A DNA stretch of 64,000 nt. It comes from Sipunculus nudus (Eukaryota > Annelida > Sipuncula > Golfingiida > Sipunculidae). The notes beneath the pieces were generated by a model. That model did not search any database. It saw only the letters and a list, made by a program, of their open reading frames with translations, and had not been told where the DNA came from. The position numbers and the translations under genes were made by a program. Positions within the stretch are counted from its first letter, which is position 1. Each line of letters starts with the position of its first letter. Shown piece after piece: positions 53,001 to 62,075 of this stretch. The stretch spans positions 74,912,300-74,976,299 of the forward strand of contig CM049314.1 in NCBI GenBank assembly GCA_026874595.1, read 5' to 3'.

Positions 53001-56000
53001 TGTCATATATGGCTTACCTACCAATAGGGGAAGAAGCCTATTGATGTTGAGTTCAAAAGGTCAAAGGTCAAGGTCACAATATTAAATTGTTCTAAATGTT
53101 TGTTAACATATCTCAAGTGAAACTGTTCAACCTAAAACTTCAGATGGGCACAAATCATATCTGTTAGGCCTAGAATCTTCTAATGGAACATTCTGAGATG
53201 CCCTTGGCAAATGTCTGTGGAAAACTGAAATTAGGTCACCATGACCCATATTTGCGACCTTTAGGAAAAGAAGTCCTATAAACACCCAGTCAGTCAGGGC
53301 ACACATTGTATCTGTTAGGCCTATAATCTTCTAATGTTACATTCTGAGACTGTCTTGGCCAGTGTCCTTGGAATATCTAAAATGAGGTCACCATGACCTA
53401 TATTTTGCAACCTATCAGAAAAGACGTCATATAAGCACCCAGACAGTCAGACAGGAAACAAATTGTATCCATTAGGTCTTGAATCTTTTAACATAAATTT
53501 CAGGGAGGTTTGAGCCAAGTGTCCTTGGAAACCTGAAATTAGGTCATGGTGACCTATATTGTGTGACCTATGGGCTGAAAAATGGTTTTGCGCACCCAGA
53601 CAGACAAGGCACAAATTGTAACTATTTTCCTTGGAACATTCTATTATGAAATCCAGGGGGGTCCTGGGCAGTTCTCCTGTAATTTTATTTTCTTTCCATT
53701 TTTTTAATACTGTAACTTCAACCATAGGCTATTCTCACAGACAATTTATAACATTAATAAAAAAATATTAGCACCCAGTCAAAATTAGCTTCATGGCCCA
53801 CGGGCCACTTATTTTAAATTGTATTTAATATCTTTGTGTGAATGCATATTAAACATTTTCACAACTTTACTGATTTTTGCGATTGTCACATTATTCTCAG
53901 TTTTTTTTTAATCCAGGCCAGTAATTGACATAAAAATTTTGCTGATAATCATTATCGTTACAAGAAAATATTTAAAAAATTAACTATAACAGAAACAATG
54001 ATAATTATCCCTGAAATAAAATAAAAACAGTTATCATCTACTGGAATAGTTACTTCATTATTGGTTTTCAGCTGACTTACTTCACTCTTTAATTTCCTTT
54101 TCATGACAGGCCATACAAAAATGGCATCGTCCGCGACTGGAAGTTGTATTGGACAGTGGTGTGGACATACTGGCAATAGAAACCATTCCATGCCAGAAAG
54201 AGGCTGAGGCCATGACCTTGCTACTGAAGGATTACCCAGGATGCAAAGCATGGATATGTTTTACATGCAAGGCAAGTGATCAAATTAGAGGTAGATGAGT
54301 AAAATTACAATATTGAGAACCTTCAATGTCAGGCAATCCTGTCACTATATATGTATATAATGGTACCTCAGCCAAACATTTATCTCATCATGAAAATGTT
54401 GAACAGAAAAGTGTTTGAAAATGTTACTAACATTTATAAAGTGTTACTGTCAGTGTATCCATTTTGGGTACAAATTAATACAAAAGATCTAAGGTCTGAG
54501 TAAAGGTTGTTTGAATTTTTAAATCGCTGCTTTTGATACTGACCTTAGTAAGCACATGAAGATAAAATGGAAAGGAGCTGTTAAACGTTAAACTAACATT
54601 TCAATGATTCTATCAAGGAGTTTGCTCTCAGAAAAAGCTGGGTGCTAATGGGTAATCAGAAGGGTGTGCTCACTTATGCAAGCAGAAGCCCAAAGTCATG
54701 TTCAAGCATGTCCACAATTTAACAATGTTGTTTTTATTCAAGGTCACTTATCTAAGGATTCTCTGTGTAAACATTATTCATAACAGTAATGTGTACCCCA
54801 TGGTTGTCCAAGAAGCAGAGCAGTTTGACATTTATAACAAACAGCTCCTAATAATTATGCTGGCATCTAAATCACCTGAATATTAGTTACCCAGAATACC
54901 TTACCATTGGATATACCCATGAAAATATCCTGCAATATTCTGCAGTCTATATCATATATTTGCATCAGCAAAATAAGCCAAAATTCACTAGGTGTCAGCT
55001 TAACTGTTCTTATCTGCTTTACATGCTTTATGATTTGTACTCTGTAATTTTTTAGGATGGTAAACATCTCGCTCACGGAGAGCGTCTGTCTGACGTGGTG
55101 GACGAGGTAATAAAGTCAGAACAGATCATCGGAGTTGGAGTCAACTGTATAAATCCCCAGTATGTGGAAGACTTGATTAAAGAAATAAAAGAGGTCAAAG
55201 GTCAACAAGAGATTGTTGTGTATCCAAACAGTGGAGAGAAATGGACTAAACAACACAGGTAAAAAATAAATTATACTGCATTACACTACATTAACAGCCA
55301 CCTGTCATCTTCTTGTCTTAGCTCAGCTACTGGAGGCCTCAGTTACCACAATATCTCTTTGACTATTATATGTCAGGTCTGTCGTCCGTCTGGCTGTCCA
55401 TTAAAATAGCACAGTTCTTAACCAGAAGATCAATTACTTCAAATTTTATATGCTCCCAGATTCAGACATGGTTTCTGGTGTGTGATACGATTGCGTTTGC
55501 ATTGCCTGTAAAGAGGACAACGAATTCACTGTATGTACAGTTTCTCTGCGCAGTTTGTTACCCGTGCAGGACAGCGTGAAAAGGATACATGGGTAGAATT
55601 CTGACCGCCAACGCTGTGCCACTGAACCGCAGAAAAATCATGTTCTTTGAAAGGATGAGGCTCCTTGTTTACTGTTTGATAGAGAACACTGTGAACGTCC
55701 CATGTTCATGGGAAGTCAGCCTTAGCCTTGCGATAGTTGTAACAGTTTCTTGTTTGAGCTGGCTTTGACAGTGAACTTTATTCTTGTAACTTCTTGGACA
55801 ATTGGACATGTTTACAGACCAAGAAATAAGCTGAAGTTTTAATCCAAGAAATAAGCTAAAGATTTATTTATTTTAAGTTTAATTTATGAAACAAGGATAA
55901 GACTTAAGTTTTAATCATCTGACTTAGGTTTTATCTAATAATAAGTTTTAAAACAATATATGCTTACATTTTGATTTGCTTTATTAAGTTTAATATAAGA

Positions 56001-56180
56001 TTTTGATTTTTCCGCAGGTGGAAAGGTGATGTGACCTATACAGAGTTGGCACCATTAGTGCAGAAGTGGCTGGAGAGTGGCGCCACCTGGATAGGCGGAT
56101 GTTGCAGAATTTACCCTAAAGACATTGAAACGATCAGAAGTGTTGTGTCAAAATATTCAGAAACCGCTAAGACTCCATGA
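35853..56180 (+). CDS. Homocysteine S-methyltransferase (MmuM/BHMT superfamily), seven coding exons
   Basis: Coding exons are 35853-35930, 40762-40829, 46542-46714, 51541-51644, 54110-54271, 55056-55258 and 56018-56180. They total 951 nt and 316 residues, close to the ~310 of bacterial MmuM, and all phases join. Family landmarks in order: VLDGGLTT (8-15), DDPLWNASFL (27-36), FLEAGADIIETASYKAS (50-66), RPLVAAALGPF with DGSQYTG, HRPRLE and LAIETIP, WICFTCKDG, IIGVGVNCINP with Cys226, and WIGGCCRIYP with Cys291-Cys292. These cysteines are the three zinc ligands that activate homocysteine thiolate. The enzyme should move a methyl group from S-methylmethionine or SAM to homocysteine, giving methionine, in the cytosol. 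The donor is inferred from family only. BHMT itself is a longer relative. The start is set by the family N-terminus and the acceptor just before ATG. All catalytic features are intact, so the gene looks functional. Confidence 0.93.
36040..36260 (+). repeat. C-type repeat unit in intron 1, split by F
   Basis: Shares GGAGATATTGG, GAAACCTGAAATTAGGTCA and GATACAAAACCTCC with the units at 23638-24976 and 47210-47840. It is interrupted at 36260 by F and resumes at 37830. Confidence 0.65.
36261..37829 (+). mobile_element. Repeat F, tandem-array Helentron-like element
   Basis: The 5' end TTAGGTTCCCGCTTGACAAG has a perfect hairpin (CCGCTTG A CAAGCGG) and a following GTCC/GTCAG region. The body is about nine diverged tandem units of ~145 bp, each with TGATAACTCAACAAC, CAGCTTTCCCAAATTCA, GACAGACCTGT and TTCCAATATGGC blocks. 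The 3' end is ACATCTAGTT (37820-37829). The flanks join into one uninterrupted C-type unit. It appears non-coding. Confidence 0.7.
37830..38647 (+). mobile_element. C-type remainder and A-like 3' end
   Basis: It starts with the C-unit sequence cut by F (AATGCTTGGATTGCCATGAA) and includes GGTGGCGCCACC at 38046. It continues with AGGTCAAGGTCACAGG units also seen in A6. It ends with TTCAGCTGAACGTCGAGACC, AATGGGTT and TCTAGTT (38612-38647), a diverged A-type 3' end. Confidence 0.55.
38769..40400 (+). mobile_element. Repeat B2, Helentron-like non-autonomous element
   Basis: 5' end AGCGAACCTGTGAGCTAATG. 3' end GCACAGGTTCAAATAAAGCC, TGTAGGCCTTGTTTT. The interior includes a 22-bp minisatellite (39421) and a ~38-bp tandem unit (TCACTCAGTGCAGCCAGGT...) at 39675-39800, also found at 49045-49170 in B4. 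It fills much of intron 1. Confidence 0.7.
39421..39533. repeat. 22-bp minisatellite, five units
   Basis: Units of the form CATGTGATCACCTCATGGG recur five times. CATGTGATCAC gives each unit dyad symmetry. It lies inside B2. Confidence 0.8.
40762..40829 (+). CDS. Methyltransferase coding exon 2
   Basis: Acceptor CCTTGTAG and donor CAG|GTAATT. Encodes DDPLWNASFLKTNPEVIKQA and the following residues to 48 plus two bases of codon 49. It is only 68 nt and is too short to stand out as an open frame. Confidence 0.88.
40963..41004. repeat. (ATA)n microsatellite in intron 2
   Basis: About 40 bp of ATA/AAT repeats, shortly before repeat A4. Confidence 0.95.
41080..42892 (+). mobile_element. Repeat A4, Helentron-like non-autonomous element
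   Basis: Starts TTTTAGCTCAGCTGACTATA. The 5' motif GCTCAGCTG returns as CAGCTGAGC at 42870-42878, followed by GACCCTTGTT, so the central half of the 3' palindrome has been lost. The interior aligns with A1. A poly-C run lies at 41918-41929. Its 3' end touches B3 directly. Confidence 0.75.
42893..44380 (+). mobile_element. Repeat B3, Helentron-like non-autonomous element
   Basis: The 5' motif GCGAACCTGTG (42895-42905) returns as its exact reverse complement CACAGGTTCGC (44349-44359). The 3' palindrome-like CCTGTAGG and GCCTTGTTT follow. D-type sequence (43140-44212) is nested inside. Confidence 0.8.
43140..44212 (+). mobile_element. Repeat D3, nested in B3
   Basis: Has D-type interior (TTGACCTCTGACCTTTCC, ACCCACATATCTCGGGAACC) in three ~300-bp units with GGTGGCGCCACC at 43339 and 43619. 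The 3' end is TTCTGCGGATAC, AGTTGCTTGTCACCTACC and ATTCTGGTTTT. The 5' hairpin is absent or too diverged to see. Confidence 0.6.
44531..46298 (-). mobile_element. Repeat D2, Helentron-like element with recent tandem expansion
   Basis: On the - strand the 5' motif GTATCCGCCAAAA (46296-46284) forms a hairpin with GTTTTGCGGATAC and returns as TTTTGGCGGATAC (44576-44564). The 3' palindrome GTAGTCGCTTGTCGACTAC and TATTCTAGTT follow. The body has five tandem units of about 280-300 bp. Those at 45100-46000 are almost identical, so the array expanded recently. Each unit has two GGTGGCGCCACC-type palindromes. Confidence 0.85.
46542..46714 (+). CDS. Methyltransferase coding exon 3
   Basis: Acceptor CTATGAG and donor AAAG|GTCAGT. 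Encodes residues 49-106 (RFLEAGADIIETASYKAS onward) and one base of codon 107. It is 173 nt. Confidence 0.92.
46822..46925. repeat. Left half of an inverted repeat pair in intron 3
   Basis: ACACCCAAACATTGATGTGA, then ACACCACGAAACACCCACTT, is the diverged reverse complement of about 50107-50215 (GAGTGTTTCGTGGTGTTTT, TTTTGGGTGTTTTGAGTG). Confidence 0.55.
47112..47844 (+). mobile_element. Decayed B-like start with C-type tandem units
   Basis: Starts TTTAGCTTATGCGATGGTGT, a B 5' end lacking GCGAACCTGTG, then two C-type units (CAGGGCACAAATCGTAACC, CCTAGAATCTTCTCC). It runs into the T-tract where B4 begins. Confidence 0.55.
47845..50024 (+). mobile_element. Repeat B4, Helentron-like non-autonomous element
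   Basis: 5' end AGCGAACCTGTGAGCTTATG. 3' end TTGCACAGGTTTGCATTAGG then CTTGTAGGCCTTGTT. GGTGGCGCCACC occurs at 48299 and 49548. The ~38-bp units near 49045-49170 match B2. D-type sequence is nested near the 3' end. Confidence 0.75.
49280..49848 (+). mobile_element. Repeat D4, 3' part nested in B4
   Basis: D-type interior ending in TTTTGGAGGATAAAC, GTAGTCACTTGTTGACTACC and ATTCTAGTTTT, followed by the B-type GTGTTGTGTGCACCCATGCC. The 5' end was not found. Confidence 0.6.
50107..50215. repeat. Right half of an inverted repeat pair in intron 3
   Basis: Diverged reverse complement of 46822-46925. The enclosed 3.2 kb holds B4 and the B/C remnant. Confidence 0.55.
50269..50820 (+). mobile_element. 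Repeat A5, 5' part
   Basis: 5' end TTTAGCTCAGCTGACTATAA with its hairpin, then a (GTCC)n/(GTCT)n tract at 50328-50374 and the TAGATGTCCCCAAGATCTCC unit. It breaks off near 50820 without an A-type 3' end. Confidence 0.7.
51541..51644 (+). CDS. Methyltransferase coding exon 4
   Basis: Acceptor GCACTACAG and donor GAG|GTATCA. Encodes residues 107-141, with RPLVAAALGPF and DGSQYTGTYA, part of the substrate-binding face in this family. An alternative frame across this exon reads into intron 4 and is a shadow. Confidence 0.9.
52303..53815 (+). mobile_element. Repeat A6, Helentron-like element with C units
   Basis: 5' end TTTAGCTCAGCTGACTTTCA paired with AGTCATGCTGGGCT. 3' AGTCAAAATTAGC, palindrome TGGCCCACGGGCCA and CTTATTTT. 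The interior has AGGTCAAAGGTCA-rich units and, from 53140, four ~150-bp C-type tandem units (GGCACAAATCATATCTGTTA, AATCTTCTAA). It fills most of intron 4. Confidence 0.7.
54110..54271 (+). CDS. Methyltransferase coding exon 5, followed by a GC donor
   Basis: Acceptor CATGACAG. Encodes residues 142-195 (HRPRLEVVLDSGVDILAIET, then WICFTCK). The frame and the family's SFSCKDG-type block place the exon end at AAG|GCAAGT, a GC-AG intron with otherwise consensus donor bases. It is 162 nt, phase 0 at both ends. Confidence 0.9.
54272..54277 (+). other. Non-canonical GC splice donor (GCAAGT)
   Basis: Intron 5 (54272-55055) starts with GC and ends with TTTTTTAG. No GT nearby keeps both the frame and the FTCKDG block. 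AAG|GCAAGT is the classic GC-AG donor context. Confidence 0.8.
55056..55258 (+). CDS. Methyltransferase coding exon 6
   Basis: Acceptor TTTTTTAG and donor CACAG|GTAAAA. Encodes residues 196-262 plus two bases of codon 263. It has the first zinc ligand (VGVNC, Cys226) and the VVYPNSGEKW block, the family's YPNSGE motif. Confidence 0.92.
56018..56180 (+). CDS. Methyltransferase coding exon 7 with stop
   Basis: Acceptor TTTTTCCGCAG. Encodes residues 263-316 and TGA at 56178. It has WIGGCCRIYPKDI with the paired zinc cysteines 291 and 292. It is the last coding exon. Confidence 0.93.
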
Positions 56181-56356
56181 GTTTGACAGATGCAACAGTG
56201 AATATATCAAGAACAAAAGTTGGTGGAATGATGATGTGCTTTTGTTCATGACTTAGTAATTGCTCATTATATGAGTATGATTTTGAAATGATTGAAATGT
56301 GATTGCTTGTTGGAATATGGAAGGACTATGCTTTATCAATGGAGACTTGGAACAGG

Positions 56357-56362
56357 AATAAA
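56357..56362 (+). terminator. Candidate polyadenylation signal AATAAA
   Basis: First AATAAA after the methyltransferase stop, 177 bp downstream. Another lies at 57295. The choice between them is not decidable from sequence. Confidence 0.4.
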
Positions 56363-58288
56363 TGTGGTAACTTTGAGGTGTTTCATTTAGGATGATGCAC
56401 CAAGTGGTTTTGCATTAATTTTCTTTTAATATGTATGGTACCCTTGTCCCCTATTATCAGTATTAAAATATTAGGGATGTTTATATTTAGTTGTATTCAG
56501 CTTCTGTTCAGGTTTCGTGATTGAGACAGCAGTACTGATACATTTGTGTTAACTTTTATGTGATGTCACATTATGTTTATAGTTTTCTAGCTGGTATACA
56601 GTCTGTTTTATAAGGCCATGTAAATGAACACCTGTCCTGTGTCACAGTTGTTACCATAACACCGCCACCAAGCTGTATGTTTATAATTAAGCCAAGATTA
56701 AGATGTGCTTCCCGCTTCTTGGTTGGATCATAAAGTTAACAGTACGGATATATATTGTCCTTTGGTCGAAAAAAAAAGATATGAACAAATTAGCATTGAA
56801 GCTTGCATCTTGCTTATAAGAATGGACTCCTCGTTTGAATATTCATTACATTGATTATTATAGTACTGTTTAGCGCAACATTGATTAAAAAATTAATGAT
56901 GTTGGCCGTTTTGTTTTGCTTGCTACTGTTCTGGATGGGTTAAGAACATAATTCATGCGTCATATCTTTACGTGCTCCACATAACCATGTGTACAAATTG
57001 CAGGAATCCTGATAATAAAAACGAGGGATAACTGAACGTCACATAATCTATGTTATGTATCATAAATATGTGACAATGAAGAGTTCATGGATGTGGAGAA
57101 TATATTTGAAAATGGGGAAGAATAAGAGAAAAAAACAAAAATATTTGGCGGAAAATGGAGTTCATCGAATGGTAGTCTACTTATCTATCATTTGTCTTAT
57201 ATCTTAGCCATCAGTCCTAGAATACAAAACAATAAAAACGTAGGTCTAACAAGCTTACCTTTATATGCCGTATATTGTGCTCACGTTTGCTAATAATAAA
57301 TGGAGTAGTTGTAAGGCTAAGAGTGAATTTGCATTTGGTAGAAATAACTGAACAAATGGTTAGTTAATGATCAGCTGATTGAATAACGGCATCCATAACC
57401 AAAATATTATTTCAAGATCCTTCAGATATTGGCTGCGTCCGGTCTGTATTACGTAGATTGAAATTCTACATGATATTATATTGATTTACAGCGATTCCGA
57501 TTGAAAACGCAATTAACGCCAGTTCCGTCAACTTACGGAAATGTAACGACAAAAAAGAAAAAGGCCCTCAGAAGCTATGCTTGTCCAAATACAGACTTCG
57601 CCGTCTCAGGCAAATTGCCCTCCCTTCAGAAACTACCGCTGAAATAAATCGACTTTCTGATTTCACTGAGAAACTTTATTGATATTGATAATATTTTATT
57701 GACGCAGTATATGACGCATTTTCAGAAGTCTGCTGAGATCGACATCACTAATAATATGTTATCATGAAATATGAAATAGACATGGATTTTTATACAAAAT
57801 ACAGTCACATAACTCCTGTGAAAATGTTATACATGTAATAAGATTTTAATCTATTGAGGACTTATTATAGCCTTAGGTTTTGATGCACAATTTCTCCTAT
57901 GACTGGTCCAGGGTTGGGATCGTTAATTGATGTGAATAAGGATGGACATTAAGGAATCTTTTATCCCTATGCCTTTTTCCTCCTGTATGACACGGCACTA
58001 GTCTAGCTAGTTTTAATGATAAGCTTGTACACAATGATCATTGAATGACTTTAAAGGAAGACCTTAATTACCACTCAAACAGTATCGGTAAGATGCATGA
58101 GGTGGTAGTGTAAGCCAAAAAAACTCATCAATATTAAGATATCTAGAATTGTAACCAATTCAGATATTTTTTCCTGTTTGCGCGAAGGTTTAATTTTAAG
58201 TTGTCAAACCCAAAACGTTTTCCATGTGACAATGTAATGCAGTTGTTGAAAAATTCATCTAATGAACCCTTTCCAAGACTATCACGCC

Positions 58289-58319
<31 letters not shown>
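58289..58319. repeat. (GT)n(TA)n microsatellite
   Basis: About 10 GT repeats followed by about 6 TA repeats. Confidence 0.95.
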
Positions 58320-60570
58320 GCACCACGCTCAAGGAAAAAAAATTAAAATATCTGTTTAAAAGTTAAACAGAATGGGAATCTCTTATATATATATATATAT
58401 ATCTTATATGCCCAGAGTCGGTCAGTGCGAGCAGCCGACCGTGTCATTCACCTTTTATTATCGACACACGTTAGGTGCAGACAGGGACCACATAAGTTCT
58501 GTTATGTAAATTAGGGTCAATGGTGAACTAATATAAAGCGGTTACGACCGAAGAAACTGCGCATTTTGCCAAATTCAGTCATGCCAGCCGTTATGTGCAT
58601 GATTTATTTTGTTCTATTTCATCTTTGACAGTTATCTGCCACCTTGATATTAAGTTTATTTAGACATGAATGTACAAGAGTGATATTTTCTTTATATCCT
58701 TGTATAGTGTATTCAGATTAAAGTTTTAACGAATATATATGATCTGGAGGAAGAGTAAACGTCTTTTTGCAGTCAGCAAGTACGCAGATATAGATGCGTT
58801 GCCTTGAAGAGAAAAAGGTTCTCTTAGTTTTAGGGTAGTCCATATTTTGCTGAGACATATTATTATTAGGAAATTTCAGGCATATACGGCCATATTGCAG
58901 CATTATACTAATCTGGTACAACAATTTTTTTTTTCAAAGTATTTCATAATCGACGTATCCATACTTTGTTTTAATAATGTTTCCCTGGCGGTTTAACAAA
59001 ATGAAATGCCAAAACGATTGTCAATTTCCCGTTTTCCGAAATGTTCATAAAATTATATTATAGTAGGTGGCGCCACCAGAAGACAAACATTTCTTGAAAA
59101 TCAGGGAAAATCGCCTGACTGTAACAGTCATTTTGCAATTAAAATATGGTCGAATCTGGATAAATTTAGCAGAATTATTTGTTTTCATGTGAAATACGTA
59201 CTTTAATATATTGGCCGGGGGATAATCCCTGTTGGTTTGTTATTACCTAATGTACAAAGCATGGACATACTAGAATGGCAAAGCTAAACTTCCGCGAGCA
59301 TGCGCACTGCCCATTACTTTCGTCTGCAGTGTTGGGGTTCAATTGGCCAGCATTATTGGTTTTGTAATTTTAAATCAAGTGAAAACAAAAACTCCAGCAG
59401 GAGCGATCCTGTCAAATATACAATACAGTTAGTACTATAATTCATCGGAGATTTAATAAGCTATGGTCTTTCATGTCGATATAACGGACTCGAAAACTTA
59501 GTGTTAATCGTTGCTGACAGGTGTCGCAATTGTGATTGGAAAATTCCATAGACATTTGTTGAATACTACACAGACAAATTTGTGCCGCGGTATAGTGCAG
59601 AATCCTTTAAATTAAACACATAGATCAGTGATCTAGGTTACAGTCAAAATTTATAGGATTGTTCCCTGGATAATATCCTTAGGCCTACCCTCCCAAACAT
59701 ATAATGAAAGTAAAGTTATTGACAAACCGACCAAATTACCATCCCGATATCAGAAGATAATACCTCGACATACTGAGGTATATTGATAGATTTGGAGACA
59801 ATTCAGATTTGTATATAGATCAAGGTTACAATATTATCACAAAAGCCCTCGTGTAGCAACGCCCATTCTTTGTAAGTTGACAATTAATAATACGATCAAA
59901 GCTACGGCAGGGTCCATAAAACGTACCATACCCTTGTCATAAGATCATCATAAATATTGAACTCAGCATGCGGGTGCCCTTTATCTTAAAATGTAATTTG
60001 GTTTGTACGTGATTAACACACAAGGCGCGATTATTGTTAAGGCTCTTTACATAAACCAGATAATGGCTCAAGTAGGCTGTTTTAGTACAGTCATTTTGTA
60101 ACATGACCTCACACAAATTTCAAACAAAAGCTGTCTCATTTGTTTTGTATCCCAGAAGGTATCCTTTTGAACATATAAAAAGTCCTATGATATTTTCCTG
60201 GGGGAAAGTAGTAAAATTTTGGAATATCCAAAATGGCCACCAGAAGGCCTAGAATCCATCAAATTTAATTAATCAAAAGGGTATAAATATGTATTACGAC
60301 ATTTTCATTGTTTTGGGGGGTCTCAGAATCCAATTCTGGTCTTTATTTGTTAATTTAAAAATTCCCAAGACTCATATAAAAAAGAAATGTTCTCGCCAGT
60401 TAGGGGTTGTTAGAAAGTATACTTAAACAGTCACGATTGGTCTGGTTTATGTCAAATGACGAGTCGCCTGCTTTTGAAACGCTCCAAGAGGTTATTAGAT
60501 GCAACTGTTAGAGTAACTGCAGCACCATCAGATGCACGTGCAAAAATAATCACATAGCGTGACCCTGGCT

Positions 60571-60594
60571 ATGGCGACTGTGGTTGATTATCAG
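60571..60594 (+). CDS. Candidate first coding exon (MATVVDYQ)
   Basis: ATGGCGACTGTGGTTGATTA followed by TCAG|GTAGGA gives a start in good context (G at -3, G at +4), eight codons in phase 0 and a strong donor. No second exon was found in the remaining 3.4 kb, and I do not recognise the peptide. It may be chance. Confidence 0.25.
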
Positions 60595-61656
60595 GTAGGA
60601 AGCCTTTTTTTCGTGTCATGAGCCAGTATTCAATAATTTCATAATACATTTTTATTTTCCTTTTAATAAAGGGGCCCAATCACCTATCTGACCTTTATAA
60701 ACTAAAGGTAATCTCTGAAGCTTTCATTAAAATAGGCCAGAAAATGTGGATATCACCCCACACAGGCTGCTTGTTTTGTTTATATCAACATGTTTATGTT
60801 ATGTGGGCGCCTGCCAAAATAATCAAAACAAATTCAACAAGGGCATCTGGCAGCAAGTTAGATAAGCCAGAGCTTTGCAAATGGCATTTTGCAACATGTG
60901 ACCTTTCTACCTCCGCATATATGCAACATACCACATTAGATTACATGTTTTCCCCATTTGTCAACATTGCTGTGTTTACAAACATTTTGTTGATGAACAG
61001 AGGTGTTATTAGAACATTTAACAACCAGACCTACCATTAGATCATTAATAAATACACAGAGGAAGCCAGATATCACATAAATTCTTTTTAAAAAAAAGTG
61101 GGTGAATGGGCAACTTTAAAGTTTTGTTGTGTCTGTAGGTAAAATCTTATTTCCTGTAGATTATTGTATACACATGTAAGTTGACAATACGTAGAATTGA
61201 TATACAAAATGTATACATGTAGCACCAACCATTAATGCTAGGCCACCTGTTTCTTAACAGTAATACATAACTAAGTACAAGTAAAACATTTTACACAAGG
61301 ACATGAATCTGCACAGGTCACAAAGTAGAAAGGCAAAACAGAGTGCAGTTACATTGATCCACTGAAGTCATTTTTTTGTTATTGTGGGATAAATTTATAC
61401 ACATGATATATGCTTGATAACAGAGAGCATGGATCTTGAATATTATAAATTATTAATTTTGAATTGTCAATTCCAAATTTCTAGTTTCATTTTGCTTTGT
61501 TTTCAGTTACAATTTAAAAAACTTGGTTTGCAGTAGAAAGACGTTTTAGAGAAGAAATTGAATTTGGTGGTTTAGTTTTTTTTTCCAAGAAAACCAGCTG
61601 AAAGTCAGGGAAAAGTCAAGAAAACGTTTGCTGATCGGGTATTTTGAACATTTGGA
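60595..61656. other. No gene seen
   Basis: If 60571-60594 is an exon this would be its first intron. The 98-codon frame at 60744-61040 has no recognisable motif. Confidence 0.4.
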
Positions 61657-61860
61657 CGATCTCTTTGGATTGAACTTTCTAATGATGTTAACTGAAGCGA
61701 AAATATTGACGACTTTAAAAGAAAATTGAAAACGTACCTTTTTTCAGCTTTGATTTGTATTAAATTTTAACTCTTGTGTTATAATATAATTTAGTACTTT
61801 TGTAAAGCGCCACCGAATAAAAATATTTATAAAAGTAGGCGCTATATTAAATAAATAAAG
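61657..61860 (+). mobile_element. LINE 3' end fragment
   Basis: The + strand frame reads LWIELSNDVN, a stop, then SENIDDFKRKLKTYLF and a stop at 61770. This resembles the C-terminus of CR1/L2-type non-LTR reverse transcriptases (LWNxLP...FKxxLKTYLF). The tail TTTGTAAAGCGCC...TAGGCGCTATATT and AAATAAATAAAG is a typical 3' end of such elements. It is 5'-truncated. Confidence 0.6.
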
Positions 61861-62075
61861 TTTAAATTTAAAAGTCAGAGATTTTTTATCCGAGTTGACT
61901 GCCTGAAACCCTGTGCGTAACTGACAACAGACACTTTGTGATAAGAATGGACAAGATGACGTCTGATCTAACATGTGCTCATTACATATCTACATGATTT
62001 TATTGATATGGTGATAAAAAAATCTAAAATATAAACTAATAAAGATAACGTCTGAGCGGAAAAAAGTAGTATAAG

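Larger units (their letters stand above)
56181..60570. other. 3' UTR then intergenic; no gene seen
   Basis: The first few hundred bases are probably 3' UTR. (GT)n(TA)n lies at 58289-58319 and a TA run near 58384-58402. A lone GGTGGCGCCACC lies near 59064-59075, outside any recognised element. GAGCATGCGCAC near 59298 resembles an NRF-1 site and could belong to a promoter region of the next gene. Confidence 0.4.

Noticed and set aside
55316-55420. Possible further A-family 5' end in intron 6 (TTAGCTCAGCTACTGGAGGC)
   Set aside because: The hairpin partner is different and the following sequence does not match A interior beyond a short GTCCGTC stretch.
55590-55630. A-box-like CAGTGGCACAGCGTTGG on the - strand in intron 6
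   Set aside because: No B box at the right distance and no cloverleaf.
56075-56086. AGTGGCGCCACC in exon 7, close to the dispersed palindrome
   Set aside because: It encodes conserved-frame residues SGAT before WIGGCC and has no repeat similarity on either side. Coincidence.
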